Assembly: GCF_026130605.1 (NCBI RefSeq)
Contig: NZ_JANFAU010000007.1
Span: 1 to 64,000, forward strand
Reading direction: 5' to 3'
Source: Sphingomonas lycopersici
Lineage (GTDB): Bacteria; Pseudomonadota; Alphaproteobacteria; Sphingomonadales; Sphingomonadaceae
Length of the DNA: 64,000 nt
Positions 26,299-34,969 of this stretch are shown in pieces. The translations under genes and the position numbers were made by a program. Under the pieces are notes generated by a model. It was not told the origin of the DNA. It saw nothing but the letters and a program-made list of their open reading frames with translations, and did not search any database. Within the stretch, counting starts at the first letter, position 1. Each line of letters begins with the position of its first letter.

Positions 26299-28428
26299 AT
26301 GGCCCGCGCCCCTCGTCCCCGTTCGCCCTGGCGCCGTCGCCTGTCGCTTGCCCTCAAGCTGCTGGTCGTCGCCGCATTGCTCGCGCTCGCCGCGCTGATC
26401 ACCGCGGTCTATGTCACCCGCGCGCAGCTCCCCAGCTTCGAACAGCTCAAATCCTCGCCCAACGGGCAGATGATCCGCGTCCACGCCGCCGACGGCACGG
26501 TGATCGTGTCGATGGGGCCGAGCTATGGCGACTGGCTGAGCTATGACCGCATTCCCAAGGTGATGCGCGACGCGACGATCGCGGTGGAGGATCGTCGCTT
26601 CAACAGCCATATCGGGGTCGATCCGATCGGGGTGGCGCGCTCGGTACAGGTGCGCCTGTCGCGCGGCCGCTGGGTGCAGGGCGGCTCGACGATCACCCAG
26701 CAGCTCGCCCGAAATGTTTTCCTCAACAATCAGAAGAAGTTCGGCCGCAAATTCCGCGAATGGATCCTCGCACTGGCGATGGAGCGGAAGTTCAGCAAGG
26801 ACGAGATCCTCGAACTCTATCTGAACAAGGTCTATTATGGCGGCGGCGCTTACGGCATCGACGCCGCCTCGCGCAAATTCTTCGGCCACGGCGCCGATCA
26901 TCTGTCGCTGCCCGAGGCGGCAATCATCGCCGGGCTGGTCAAGGCGCCGTCCAATTATTCGCCGACCGCCGACGCCGCCGCTGCGGTGGGCCGCGCCTCG
27001 GTGGTGCTGCAGGCGATGCAGGACAATGGGATGATCTCGGCGGGCGAGGCGACCGCCGCCGATCCCAAATCGGTCGCGCTGGCGCCCGAGCCCAAGCAGA
27101 ATAGCGTGCGCTATTTCACCGATTGGGCGCTGCCCCAGCTCGAATTGCTGATCGACGAGACCGAGAAGCCGCTCGAGGTGTGGACGACGCTCGATCTCAA
27201 CATGCAGCGCGACGCCGATGCCGCGGTGCGCGCCAACGCGCCGAACGGGGCGCAGGGCGCGTTGGTCGCGCTCGATCGCGACGGCGCGGTGCGCGCGATG
27301 GTCGGCGGCAAGGATTACGTCTCGTCGATCTACAACCGCGCCACCCAGGCCGAGCGCCAGCCGGGCTCGGCATTCAAATTATTCGTCTATCTCGCCGCGC
27401 TCGAGGCCGGGAAGACTCCCGAATCGACCGAGATCGACGAGCCGGTGACGATCGACGGCTGGTCGCCGCGCAACGATTCGCGGCGCAATTCGGGGCAGGT
27501 GACGCTGCGCACCGCCTTTGCCTATTCGCTCAACACGATCGCCGCGAAGCTCGGCCAGCAGGTCGGCTTCGCCACCGTCGCCGATATGGCGCGGCGCTTC
27601 GGCATCACCACCACGGTCAACACCCACCCGTCGATGGTGCTCGGCACCTCCGACGTGCGGCTGATCGACATGACCCGCGCCTTCGCCAGCGTCGCCAATC
27701 AGGGCGTCGCGGTGACCCCCTATGGCATCCTCAAGGTCACCGCGAACAATGAGGTGATCTACCAGCATCAGGTCGATCGCAGCCGCGTGCTGGTCGCGCC
27801 CCAGGTCGCGGCGCAGATGATCGACCTGCTGCAGACCGCGGTGAACACCGGCACCGGCCGCGCGGCGCAGATCGGGCGCCCGGTGGCGGGCAAGACCGGG
27901 ACGACGAGTTCGTCGAAGGACGGCTGGTTCCTCGGCTTCTCCTCGGGGCTCACCACCGGCGTGTGGATGGGGCGCGACGACGCCAAGCCGATCGCCGGGC
28001 TCCACGGCGGCACCGCGCCGGCGCGCGCCTGGCACGATTTCATGATCAAGGCGGTCGCCAACCGCCCGATCGAGCAGTTCGAGACCCAGGTGACCTTGCC
28101 CGAGGCGCAGCTCGAACCCGACGCCGAAAGCTATTACGGCGGCCCCGACAACGGCCTGTTCGTCGATCCCGACGGCAATCCCGTCACCGGCGGGATACCC
28201 GGCGCCGGCGCGGGCGATCGCCAGCCGCCGCGCAGCGAGCATCTCGAGATCGACGACGACGGCAATCCGATCATCCCGTCGCCGCCGCCCGAGCGGCTCG
28301 ATCAGGACTGGATCGACCGCGTCACCGGGCGCGACGCACGCCGCGATCAGCGCCGGCCGGTCAATCCCGCGCCGGGCAATCGCCAGCCGCCGCCCAATTA
28401 TTCGACCGAGCCGCGCCCGAACCAGTGA
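26299..28428 (+). CDS. Class A penicillin-binding protein (PBP1A type)
   Basis: A bifunctional peptidoglycan synthase of 709 residues anchored by one N-terminal helix (about 15-40). The glycosyltransferase domain shows AVEDRRF (about 94-100) and GGSTITQQLARN (about 128-139). The transpeptidase has the active Ser357 in SAFK, a SLN triad in AYSLNTIAAK and KTG at 532-534. A proline- and asparagine-rich tail follows residue 640. A TTAA-N7-CTAA sequence upstream (26259-26273) resembles a CtrA site. The last 31 bases overlap the convergent YgjP-type gene. Confidence 0.95.
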   Translation: MARAPRPRSPWRRRLSLALKLLVVAALLALAALITAVYVTRAQLPSFEQLKSSPNGQMIRVHAADGTVIVSMGPSYGDWLSYDRIPKVMRDATIAVEDRRFNSHIGVDPIGVARSVQVRLSRGRWVQGGSTITQQLARNVFLNNQKKFGRKFREWILALAMERKFSKDEILELYLNKVYYGGGAYGIDAASRKFFGHGADHLSLPEAAIIAGLVKAPSNYSPTADAAAAVGRASVVLQAMQDNGMISAGEATAADPKSVALAPEPKQNSVRYFTDWALPQLELLIDETEKPLEVWTTLDLNMQRDADAAVRANAPNGAQGALVALDRDGAVRAMVGGKDYVSSIYNRATQAERQPGSAFKLFVYLAALEAGKTPESTEIDEPVTIDGWSPRNDSRRNSGQVTLRTAFAYSLNTIAAKLGQQVGFATVADMARRFGITTTVNTHPSMVLGTSDVRLIDMTRAFASVANQGVAVTPYGILKVTANNEVIYQHQVDRSRVLVAPQVAAQMIDLLQTAVNTGTGRAAQIGRPVAGKTGTTSSSKDGWFLGFSSGLTTGVWMGRDDAKPIAGLHGGTAPARAWHDFMIKAVANRPIEQFETQVTLPEAQLEPDAESYYGGPDNGLFVDPDGNPVTGGIPGAGAGDRQPPRSEHLEIDDDGNPIIPSPPPERLDQDWIDRVTGRDARRDQRRPVNPAPGNRQPPPNYSTEPRPNQ

Positions 28429-29084
28429 AGCGACGCGCCGTGGCGGCGCAGCCACGCGCGCTCGGCCGCCGGATCGCGGCCGTAGAGCGTCGCGACGAGC
28501 GCGTGGAATGCCGCGCTGTGGTTCATATGGACGCGGTGCGCGACCTCGTGCGCGGCGGTCGCGCGACGCACCGCGCGCGGCGCGAGCGCGAGCCGCCAAT
28601 TGTAGCGGATCGCGCCCGACGACGCGCAGCTCCCCCAGCGCCCGCGCGCGTCGCCGATCGCGACCTTGACCACCTTGACCCCGGCGAGCGCGGCATAATG
28701 CGCGGTATCCTCGCTCAGCAGCCGCAGCGCCTCGCGCCGGAGCCACGCCTCGATACGGCGGCCGACGGTTTCGCGCGGCCCGCCGGTCAGCAGCCGATCG
28801 TCGATACGCGCCACGCGGCGCGAGCCGGTCTCGTCCCATTGAATCGTCAGCACGGCATCGTCGAACGGCACCGTCGCGCCGGGCGCGAACGGCCGCGCCT
28901 CGGGCAAGGCCGCGCGTTGGCGGGCGAGCCATTCGCCTTGCGTCGCCGCCCAGGCCAGCGCCGCCTTGGCCGAGGCGCGCGCCGGGATCACCAGCCGCAC
29001 CCGCCCGCTCGCCGGATCGAGCGACAATTTCGCCCGCCGCGCGCGCGGATGCCGGACGACGTCGATCTCCGCGCTCTCAGTCAT
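28398..29084 (-). CDS. YgjP-like zinc metallopeptidase domain protein (DUF45)
   Basis: A 228-residue protein whose C-terminal half carries HEVAHRVHMNHSAAFH, an HExxH zinc site plus a third His typical of the YgjP/WLM-related group. RWGSCASSGAIRYNWRL (about 150-166) is the usual sequence just before it. Substrates are unknown. The gene is convergent with the penicillin-binding protein gene and overlaps it by 31 bases. Confidence 0.9.
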   Translation of the reverse strand: MTESAEIDVVRHPRARRAKLSLDPASGRVRLVIPARASAKAALAWAATQGEWLARQRAALPEARPFAPGATVPFDDAVLTIQWDETGSRRVARIDDRLLTGGPRETVGRRIEAWLRREALRLLSEDTAHYAALAGVKVVKVAIGDARGRWGSCASSGAIRYNWRLALAPRAVRRATAAHEVAHRVHMNHSAAFHALVATLYGRDPAAERAWLRRHGASLHWFGRGSVE

Positions 29085-29101
29085 GCGGTTTCACCGCCTT
29101 T

Positions 29102-29179
29102 TGCGGCACCAGCCCGCACCCGACCTCCCACGAATGTATCCTGATGGGAGGTCGGGTGGGGGAGCGGGCTGGTGCGGCA
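29102..29179. repeat. Hairpin repeat family B, copy 4
   Basis: Arms GCACCAGCCCG and CGGGCTGGTGC around the shared core ACCTCCCACGAATGTATCCT. It lies between two minus-strand genes (YgjP type and YcgN type). Confidence 0.85.
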
Positions 29180-29214
29180 CGAAATGGACCGCAGGGGCAT
29201 TTCCCAGGAACTGC

Positions 29215-29646
29215 TCACAGGATCCGATCGACCATATGATGTTCGAGGTCCCCGGCATCGTCCTCGCTGATCGTCCAGCCGCGCGTCGACTGGCCGGCGC
29301 GGTGCACCGCCTCCGGGTCGCCGCAGACGAGATAATGCCATTCGGGGAGCGGCTCGCCCGCGGCGCGCAGGCGATAGGCGCAGGTCGAGGGCAGCCAGTC
29401 GATCTCATGCACGTTGCGCGCATTGAGCCGCACGCATTCGCTGACATAAGCGTGGCGGTGGCGATAATCCGAGCAGCGCCCGGCACCGCGATCGAGCAGG
29501 CGGCAGGCGACGTTGGTCGGGATCAGCTCGCCGGTTTCCTCATCCTCGAGCTTGTGGATGCAGCATTTGCCGCAGCCGTCGCACAAGGCCTCCCATTGCG
29601 CGCGGTCGAGCTTGTCGAGCGGGGTATCTTCCCAGAAGCGGGTCAT
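29215..29646 (-). CDS. YcgN family cysteine cluster protein
   Basis: A 143-residue member of the UPF0260 (YcgN) family. Eight or more cysteines are arranged as CDGCGKCC (about 22-29), C in VACRLL, C in GRCSDY and later single cysteines, suggesting a metal or iron-sulfur centre. Function unknown. The start overlaps the stop of the SCO gene by four bases. Confidence 0.9.
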   Translation of the reverse strand: MTRFWEDTPLDKLDRAQWEALCDGCGKCCIHKLEDEETGELIPTNVACRLLDRGAGRCSDYRHRHAYVSECVRLNARNVHEIDWLPSTCAYRLRAAGEPLPEWHYLVCGDPEAVHRAGQSTRGWTISEDDAGDLEHHMVDRIL

Positions 29647-30227
29647 CGCGCCCAGCGCTCGATCTCGTCGGCGATCGTGCGCGGCGACCCCTCCTGCGAC
29701 AGCAAGGCCAGCGGCTTGCCCGCGGGCGACATCAGATAGGCGGCGCGGCTGTGATCCATCATATAGCCGCCGGCATTGCCCTTACCGCGCGCATAATAGA
29801 CGCCATATTCCTTGGCGATCGCCGCGATCTGCGCCGGCGAGCCGGTCAGCCCGATCATCCGCGGGTGGAAAGCGCCGACGAATTCCTTGAGCACCGCCGG
29901 GGTATCGCGCGCCGGATCGATCGTCACGAACACCGGGACAAGGCGCGCGCCGAGCGCCGGATCGTCCTTCTCGACCATCTTCACCGCCGCGCCGATATGC
30001 TGGACGTCGAGCGGGCAGACGTCGGGGCAGAAGGTGTAGCCGAAATAGACGATGCTGTATTTGCCGGCGAGGTCGCGCTCGGTCGTCGCGCGGCCATTCT
30101 GGTCGGTCAGCGAAAAGGCGCCGCCGATCCGCGCGCCCTCCAGCGGCGGGCGCGTCGGCTGTTGCGCGGGGGAGCAGGCGGCCAGCGCGAGCGTGGCGGA
30201 GATAAGGATCTGAACGTGCAGCTTCAT
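29643..30227 (-). CDS. SCO1/SenC family copper chaperone
   Basis: A 194-residue lipoprotein (lipobox LAAC, Cys18) with a thioredoxin-like fold. The copper ligands are Cys67 and Cys71 in TFCPDVCP and a His in MMDHSRAAYL. SCO proteins deliver copper to the CuA centre of cytochrome oxidase or act in redox homeostasis. No oxidase genes are nearby. Confidence 0.92.
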   Translation of the reverse strand: MKLHVQILISATLALAACSPAQQPTRPPLEGARIGGAFSLTDQNGRATTERDLAGKYSIVYFGYTFCPDVCPLDVQHIGAAVKMVEKDDPALGARLVPVFVTIDPARDTPAVLKEFVGAFHPRMIGLTGSPAQIAAIAKEYGVYYARGKGNAGGYMMDHSRAAYLMSPAGKPLALLSQEGSPRTIADEIERWAR

Positions 30228-30292
30228 AGCATGGCGAGAGATGATCTGTTAGAGGCGGTATCGCAACCTCCCGAGGACGCAAAGATTCGACG

Positions 30293-30889
30293 ATGAAGCG
30301 TATCCTTTTTGCCGCCGCGATCCTCGCCGGCACCGCCGCGCTGCCCGCCACGGCACAGCAGCAATCGCAAAGCTACAAGTTCCTCCAGGCGGTGAAGGAC
30401 GGCAAGGGCGACGAGGTCACCAAGATCCTCGACCAGCCCGGCCAGCGGATCATCAACACGCGCGACGCGACCACCGGCGACGGTGCGCTGCATATCGTGA
30501 TCAAGCGCGGCGACGACCTCTATCTGCGTTACCTGCTGTCGCGCGGCGCCGATCCCAATTTGCGCAACGGCAAGGGCGATACCCCGCTGCTGATGGCGAT
30601 CCAATATGGCCAGAACGGGCTGGTCGACACGTTGCTGCTGGTCAAGGCCAACCCCAATCTCGCCAATAGCTCGGGCGAAACCCCGCTGATCCGCGCGGTC
30701 CAGCGCCGCGATCTGGCGCTGGTGCGCACCCTGCTTGCCGCGGGCGCCGACCCCGATCAGACCGACAATGTCGCCGGCATGTCCGCGCGCGATTACGCCC
30801 ATGCCGATTCGCGCACCCCGGCGATCGCCAAGGTGATCGACGAAAAGCCCAAGACCGCCGCCCGCGCGGTCGCCGGGCCGAAGATGTGA
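30293..30889 (+). CDS. Ankyrin repeat protein, exported
   Basis: A 198-residue protein with a signal peptide (about 1-20, ending LPATAQQ) and about four ankyrin repeats from residue 28 to 175, such as GDTPLLMAIQYGQNGLVDTL and ETPLIRAVQRRDLALVRTLL. It is probably periplasmic and binds another protein. Divergent from the SCO gene. Partner unknown. Confidence 0.88.
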   Translation: MKRILFAAAILAGTAALPATAQQQSQSYKFLQAVKDGKGDEVTKILDQPGQRIINTRDATTGDGALHIVIKRGDDLYLRYLLSRGADPNLRNGKGDTPLLMAIQYGQNGLVDTLLLVKANPNLANSSGETPLIRAVQRRDLALVRTLLAAGADPDQTDNVAGMSARDYAHADSRTPAIAKVIDEKPKTAARAVAGPKM

Positions 30890-31024
30890 AGGGTCGCTAG
30901 GCCACCTCGCCGCTCCCCTCCCTGGTGAAGGGAGGGACCGGCGGTGGGTGGGTATGAGGCGGTTGCTCCGGTATCCTCTCGGGCCAACCCGCCCCTCACT
31001 TGTTCAAGCGAGGGGAGAAAATCC

Positions 31025-31525
31025 TTAAAACCCCGGCCCGGCATCCGGGTCGGCGAGCGCGATCAGCCGGCGGCCGGCGCGGCGCGCGAAGGCGAGGGTG
31101 CAGCGCTTGCGGACATGCGCGGCGAGCGGGTCGGTCCGCGCCTCGCGCACCACCGCCGCATCGTAGCGATCGGCGACGATCAGCCCGGTCCGTTCGGGCA
31201 GAAACGCCGGGCCGTCGATCGGCGAGGCATCGAATCCCGCCGGCACCGCCCAGAAGAAGCGGTCGCAATGCGCCAGATAATCCTGCCATTTGCCGTCGCC
31301 GAGCAGATCGGCGCGCGACACCTTGATCTCGACGATCGTGATCCGCCCGCGCGCGTCGAGCGCCATCAGATCGGCCCGCCGCCCACCCTCCAGCGGGACC
31401 TCGGCGATCGCGACCAGCTCATGCCGCAACAGCATCCGCGTGACGCCGCGCGCGACATCGGCAGCGACCAGCGCCTCGGCCGGGCTCACATCGTCCACAG
31501 ACGAAAAGGGCGGGGTGACATTCAC
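31025..31525 (-). CDS. mmcB: MmcB family DNA repair protein
   Basis: A 166-residue protein of the MmcB family, SOS-induced and needed for mitomycin C resistance in Caulobacter. It has a restriction-endonuclease-like core: RRADLMALDARGRITIVEIK (about residues 49-68) contains the D and ExK arrangement of nuclease folds. GTG 31525 is used; GTGs 9 or 12 codons in are possible. A GTTC-N7-GTTC LexA-type box lies just upstream, supporting SOS control. The start codon falls in a strong hairpin (31504-31537). Confidence 0.9.
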   Translation of the reverse strand: MNVTPPFSSVDDVSPAEALVAADVARGVTRMLLRHELVAIAEVPLEGGRRADLMALDARGRITIVEIKVSRADLLGDGKWQDYLAHCDRFFWAVPAGFDASPIDGPAFLPERTGLIVADRYDAAVVREARTDPLAAHVRKRCTLAFARRAGRRLIALADPDAGPGF

Positions 31526-31537
31526 CCCGCCCCTTTA
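31504..31537 (-). terminator. Strong hairpin over the mmcB start, probable terminator of the SleB-type gene
   Basis: On the minus strand AAAGGGGCGGGGTGA and TCACCCCGCCCTTTT form an almost perfect stem ending in a short T-run. It lies 26 bases past the upstream gene's stop. The GTG start of mmcB sits at the top of the stem. Confidence 0.6.
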
Positions 31538-31552
31538 GAACATCATGAGAAC
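31538..31552 (-). promoter_or_regulatory. LexA-type SOS box upstream of mmcB
   Basis: The minus strand reads GTTC-TCATGAT-GTTC, the direct-repeat LexA operator of alphaproteobacteria, 13 bases before the mmcB start. By chance about one such site is expected in 64 kb, but placement before a known SOS gene makes it credible. Confidence 0.7.
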
Positions 31553-31562
31553 AAAAGGAAGA

Positions 31563-32213
31563 TCAGCGGTAGAAGATGTGGTTGCCGATCGTCGCCACGC
31601 GCGTGCGGCCCCAGCCCGGCGCGGCGCGGCGGGCGTGGAAATAGAGCGCGTCGTCGGCGTTGCTTTCCCATGCGTCGTTGAGCGCGACCTTGGCCACCGC
31701 GAGCGCGGTGCGCCACGCCGGGCGCGACGGATCGACCGCCGGCACGCGGCCGCCGCGGACGAAGGAGAATTGCCCCGGCTGCTTCACCACGTCGCAGATC
31801 GTGTCGCCGAAGCGGCCCGAATCGGCGCGGTTGAGGATCACCTCGGCCACCGCGAGCTGGCCGGCAAGCGGCTCGCCCTTCGATTCATAATAGATCGCGC
31901 CGGCGAGGCAGCGCATGTCTTCGTCGATCTCCCCACGCGTCTGCTGCGCGGCGACCGCGGCGGCGAGCGTCGGATAGGCGATCGCATCGCCCGGCTGCGT
32001 TTCATCGGCGACGGCAGGCGCCGGGGCAGGGGTGGGGGTGGTGACGACGGGAGCGGGAATATAAGCCTGAACCTGCGGCGCAGCGGCCGGCTGGATCGTG
32101 GCGAGCGCGATCGGCGCTACTTCGGCCGCCAGCCCTGCGCTGCTCTGCGCGGCGAGGCCGATGATAGAAAGGGTCGCGACCGCGGCAGCCGCGGCCTTCG
32201 AGAAAAACGACAT
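31563..32213 (-). CDS. Cell wall hydrolase, SleB type
   Basis: A 216-residue exported protein: signal peptide about 1-30, an Ala/Pro-rich linker (about 30-95) and a SleB-like hydrolase_2 domain (CLAGAIYYESKGEPLAGQLA near 103-122, with the catalytic glutamate). It probably cleaves peptidoglycan glycan strands. The ATG giving MSFFSKAAA is chosen because it precedes the signal peptide directly. Confidence 0.9.
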   Translation of the reverse strand: MSFFSKAAAAAVATLSIIGLAAQSSAGLAAEVAPIALATIQPAAAPQVQAYIPAPVVTTPTPAPAPAVADETQPGDAIAYPTLAAAVAAQQTRGEIDEDMRCLAGAIYYESKGEPLAGQLAVAEVILNRADSGRFGDTICDVVKQPGQFSFVRGGRVPAVDPSRPAWRTALAVAKVALNDAWESNADDALYFHARRAAPGWGRTRVATIGNHIFYR

Positions 32214-32372
32214 TAACCAACAAACATAGGCGGTTGGGACGCGAAAACGCGATCGCTGTGGGTTACGATCGGCCGGGATCCCCCCCGACTGCGTCACCGA
32301 ACGGATCGCACCCGCACTCGGCACAACGCTGAGATATGAACGCTGGCTTACTCGTTTTGCGGCGCAACTAAG

Positions 32373-32702
32373 TCAATCGTCGCCGATCGTTTCAGCGGCG
32401 AACCGTTTCGCCTGCGGGATATCCAGAGCAACCACCCACAGGTCGGGATCGCGTTGCCGGCGCCGTTTCCAATAATCGTCGAGCGATTCCGGCGCGCCCG
32501 CCTTGGGCCCGGTTTCGATCAGCCCGCGCATCCCGTCGGGGCCGATACCGCGTTCAAGAATCACCTTTTCCAACTCGTCGACGATCAGGATCGCGCCGGC
32601 CTGGGCATCGCCGCGCGCGCGGATCACCGCAATGCCCCCGGCGTCGTTCACCCGCCTGAGCAACGCACCGACCAGGAGGTCGCTGGGCAGCCTGCCGCTC
32701 AA
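32373..32702 (-). CDS. DUF1491 family protein
   Basis: A 109-residue alphaproteobacterial protein of unknown function (DUF1491). Typical are LRRVNDAGGIAVIRARGDA (about 15-33) and the late segment DPDLWVVALDIPQAKRF. The start is a TTG that overlaps the thioesterase stop; no better start codon is near. Confidence 0.82.
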   Translation of the reverse strand: MSGRLPSDLLVGALLRRVNDAGGIAVIRARGDAQAGAILIVDELEKVILERGIGPDGMRGLIETGPKAGAPESLDDYWKRRRQRDPDLWVVALDIPQAKRFAAETIGDD

Positions 32703-33154
32703 CGCGTGCGATATCCCGGCAGCCCGGCGAGCGCGATGCGGCTGCGCATGAAGGTGCCGGTGCCGCGCGCCACTTCCTCGCCATCGGCGTCGACCAGCCG
32801 CGCGTCGCCGACGAATACGCGGCGATGCCCGCTGATCCAGCGCCCCTCCGCCACCACCGGCCCCTCGGGCAGCGGGCGGGTGAACAACAGGCTGAATTGC
32901 GTCGTCAGCAGGAAGCGATCGGTCACCATGCTGTTGCAGGCGTAGAAAGCCGCATCGTCGAGCATCTTGAAATAAGCGGTGCCGTGGGTCGCGCCGCCGG
33001 CGTGGAAATGCCGCGCATCGACGGTGAAGCGGATCCGCGCCACCCCGGATTCGGGGATTTCGAGCGTCGATTCGAAGAAACGGTTGATCGGCGCGGCGGC
33101 ATAGAGCGATTCGAGCGCGCGGAAATGCGCCTCGGCGCCTTCAGGCGGCGTCAC
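32699..33154 (-). CDS. PaaI family hotdog thioesterase
   Basis: A 151-residue hotdog-fold protein. The catalytic region is HAGGATHGTAYFKMLDDAAF (about 51-70), typical of PaaI-like acyl-CoA thioesterases. The substrate is unknown. The GTG start overlaps the end of ptsN by 14 bases. Part of a minus-strand run hpf-ptsN-this gene-DUF1491. Confidence 0.88.
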   Translation of the reverse strand: MTPPEGAEAHFRALESLYAAAPINRFFESTLEIPESGVARIRFTVDARHFHAGGATHGTAYFKMLDDAAFYACNSMVTDRFLLTTQFSLLFTRPLPEGPVVAEGRWISGHRRVFVGDARLVDADGEEVARGTGTFMRSRIALAGLPGYRTR

Positions 33155-33611
33155 GCGTCTCGTCCGCCGTCAGCAAGGCGTAGAAAGCGTCGCGCGACGC
33201 CGCACCGCGCAGCTTGTCGACGAATTCCCGGTCGCGGAACCGCCGCGAGACGCGCGCCAGGGCCTTGAGATGCTCCGCCCCCGCATCGGGGGGCGAAAAC
33301 ATCGCGACGACGATATCGACCGGGGCATCGTCCACCGCGGCGAAGTCGATCGGCTTGGCGAGCCGCGCGACCATCACCACGATTTGCGCGACGCCGGCGA
33401 TCCGCGCATGCGGAATCGCCACCCCGCCGCCGAAACCGGTCGATCCGAGCCGCTCGCGCTCGGCGAGCGCGGCGGAAACGGTCGCGGCGTCGAGCGCCAG
33501 CGCGGGCCCGGCCACCTGGCCGAGCTGGTGGAACAGCGCTTTCTTGCTCGATACCGCGAGGTCGACGAGAATGAAGTCAGGCGACAACAGGTCGCTCAAA
33601 TCACTTGTCAT
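33141..33611 (-). CDS. ptsN: PTS IIA-like nitrogen regulatory protein PtsN
   Basis: EIIA-Ntr of the regulatory phosphotransferase system, which tunes nitrogen, potassium and stress responses rather than transporting sugar. The phosphorylated histidine is His68 in IPHARI. The 156-residue length is normal. It follows hpf as in the usual rpoN-hpf-ptsN cluster, but rpoN is absent here, being replaced by dnaQ. Confidence 0.95.
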   Translation of the reverse strand: MTSDLSDLLSPDFILVDLAVSSKKALFHQLGQVAGPALALDAATVSAALAERERLGSTGFGGGVAIPHARIAGVAQIVVMVARLAKPIDFAAVDDAPVDIVVAMFSPPDAGAEHLKALARVSRRFRDREFVDKLRGAASRDAFYALLTADETRDAA

Positions 33612-33629
33612 ATCAATGATGTGCGTCCT

Positions 33630-34214
33630 TCAGCGCGCGCGCTGCGGCTCGACCCAGCCGATCGTCCCGTCGCCGCGACGATAGACCATATTATAGGCGC
33701 CCGTCCCTGAATTGCGGAACAGCAGCGCCTGGGTGTTGCGCAGATCGAGCATCATCACCGCATCGGAAACGCTGGCATCGGGCACATCGACGCGGGTCTC
33801 GGCGACAATCAGCGGCGCATCGCCCGCATCATCCTCGTCGGCGACCTCGGCGAAGAGCGTATAGCCGGCATTGTCATAGCCATTGGCCTGCGCCAGCTCG
33901 AGCGCCTTGTCCGCCTGCCGATCCTTCAACCGTCGCATATAGCGTCTGAGCTGGGTTTCGATCCGGCTCGCCGCGCCATCGAAGGCGAGATGCGCGTCCT
34001 GCGCGGTGTTTCGCCCCTTGAGCACCAGCCCCTTCATCACATGGGCGACGATATCGCACGTGAATCCAGCGTCATGCGGCCCCTTGCCGAAGGTCACCTC
34101 GGCCGAGATCGCGCGCGAGAAATATTTGTCCGCGATACCCTGAAGTCGTTCCCCAACATGTCCCTTGAGCGCAGCGCCCGTAGCGACCTGATGACCAGAA
34201 ACGCGGATATCCAT
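33630..34214 (-). CDS. hpf: Ribosome hibernation promoting factor, long form
   Basis: A 194-residue protein that silences ribosomes in stationary phase by dimerising them. The N-terminal ribosome-binding domain (about 1-100) begins MDIRVSGHQVATG; a linker follows, and the C-terminal dimerisation domain (about 135-190) contains NTQALLFRNSGTGAYNMVYR (about 160-180). Having both domains marks the long form. Confidence 0.95.
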   Translation of the reverse strand: MDIRVSGHQVATGAALKGHVGERLQGIADKYFSRAISAEVTFGKGPHDAGFTCDIVAHVMKGLVLKGRNTAQDAHLAFDGAASRIETQLRRYMRRLKDRQADKALELAQANGYDNAGYTLFAEVADEDDAGDAPLIVAETRVDVPDASVSDAVMMLDLRNTQALLFRNSGTGAYNMVYRRGDGTIGWVEPQRAR

Positions 34215-34266
34215 CGGCTCTTCTCCTTCAGGGGCGCCGGGCCTGACCCCGGACGCCCGGTTCGCG

Positions 34267-34962
34267 TCACGCGGACGCGTCGCTCCCCCAGATCGGGTTC
34301 TTTACCCGTTCCAAGAACGCGGCATGAGCGGCAAGTTCTTCGTCGCTCACCACAAAAACACGTGCGGGCCGCACCACCGAGGCAATTGCCGTGCGGACCG
34401 GCGCGGCCGTTTCCGCCACCGCCACCTCGCTGACCAGGCCAAGCCCGATCTGGCGCCCGCCCATCAGCTCGACATAGACCTGCGCGAGCAGTTGCGCGTC
34501 GAGCAAGGCGCCGTGCAACACGCGATGCGATCGATCGATCCCATAACGCGAGCAAAGCGCATCGAGCGTGTGTTTGGCGCCGGGATGCTTCGACCGTGCG
34601 ATCGTCAGCGTATCGACCATCCGCGCCATATCGACCGGCGGCCACCCGTGCTGCTTCAACTCGCCGTTGATGAACCCGAAGTCGAACCCGGCATTGTGCG
34701 CGACGAGCGGCGCATCGCCGATGAAGTCGAGCAATTCCTCGACACGCTCGGCGAAGCGCGGCTTATCCGACAGAAAGGCGTCGGACAGGCCGTGGACCGC
34801 AAATGCCTCCGCCGGCATCGCGCGATCGGGGTTGAAATAAGCGTGGAAGGTGCGCCCCGTCTCCACGCGGTTGACGATCTCGACACATCCGATCTCGACC
34901 AGCCGGTCGCCACCGGAGAAGCTGAGCCCGGTGGTTTCGGTATCGAACACAATCTCCCGCAT
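34267..34962 (-). CDS. dnaQ: DNA polymerase III epsilon subunit
   Basis: The 3'-5' proofreading exonuclease of the replicative polymerase. DEDDh motifs: Exo I FDTETTGL (Asp7, Glu9), Exo II HNAGFDFGF near residue 92 and Exo III HGALLDAQ near 152. The C-terminal tail (about 180-231) would contact the alpha subunit. It is at the outer end of the minus-strand origin cluster. Confidence 0.96.
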   Translation of the reverse strand: MREIVFDTETTGLSFSGGDRLVEIGCVEIVNRVETGRTFHAYFNPDRAMPAEAFAVHGLSDAFLSDKPRFAERVEELLDFIGDAPLVAHNAGFDFGFINGELKQHGWPPVDMARMVDTLTIARSKHPGAKHTLDALCSRYGIDRSHRVLHGALLDAQLLAQVYVELMGGRQIGLGLVSEVAVAETAAPVRTAIASVVRPARVFVVSDEELAAHAAFLERVKNPIWGSDASA

Positions 34963-34969
34963 GGCCCCG

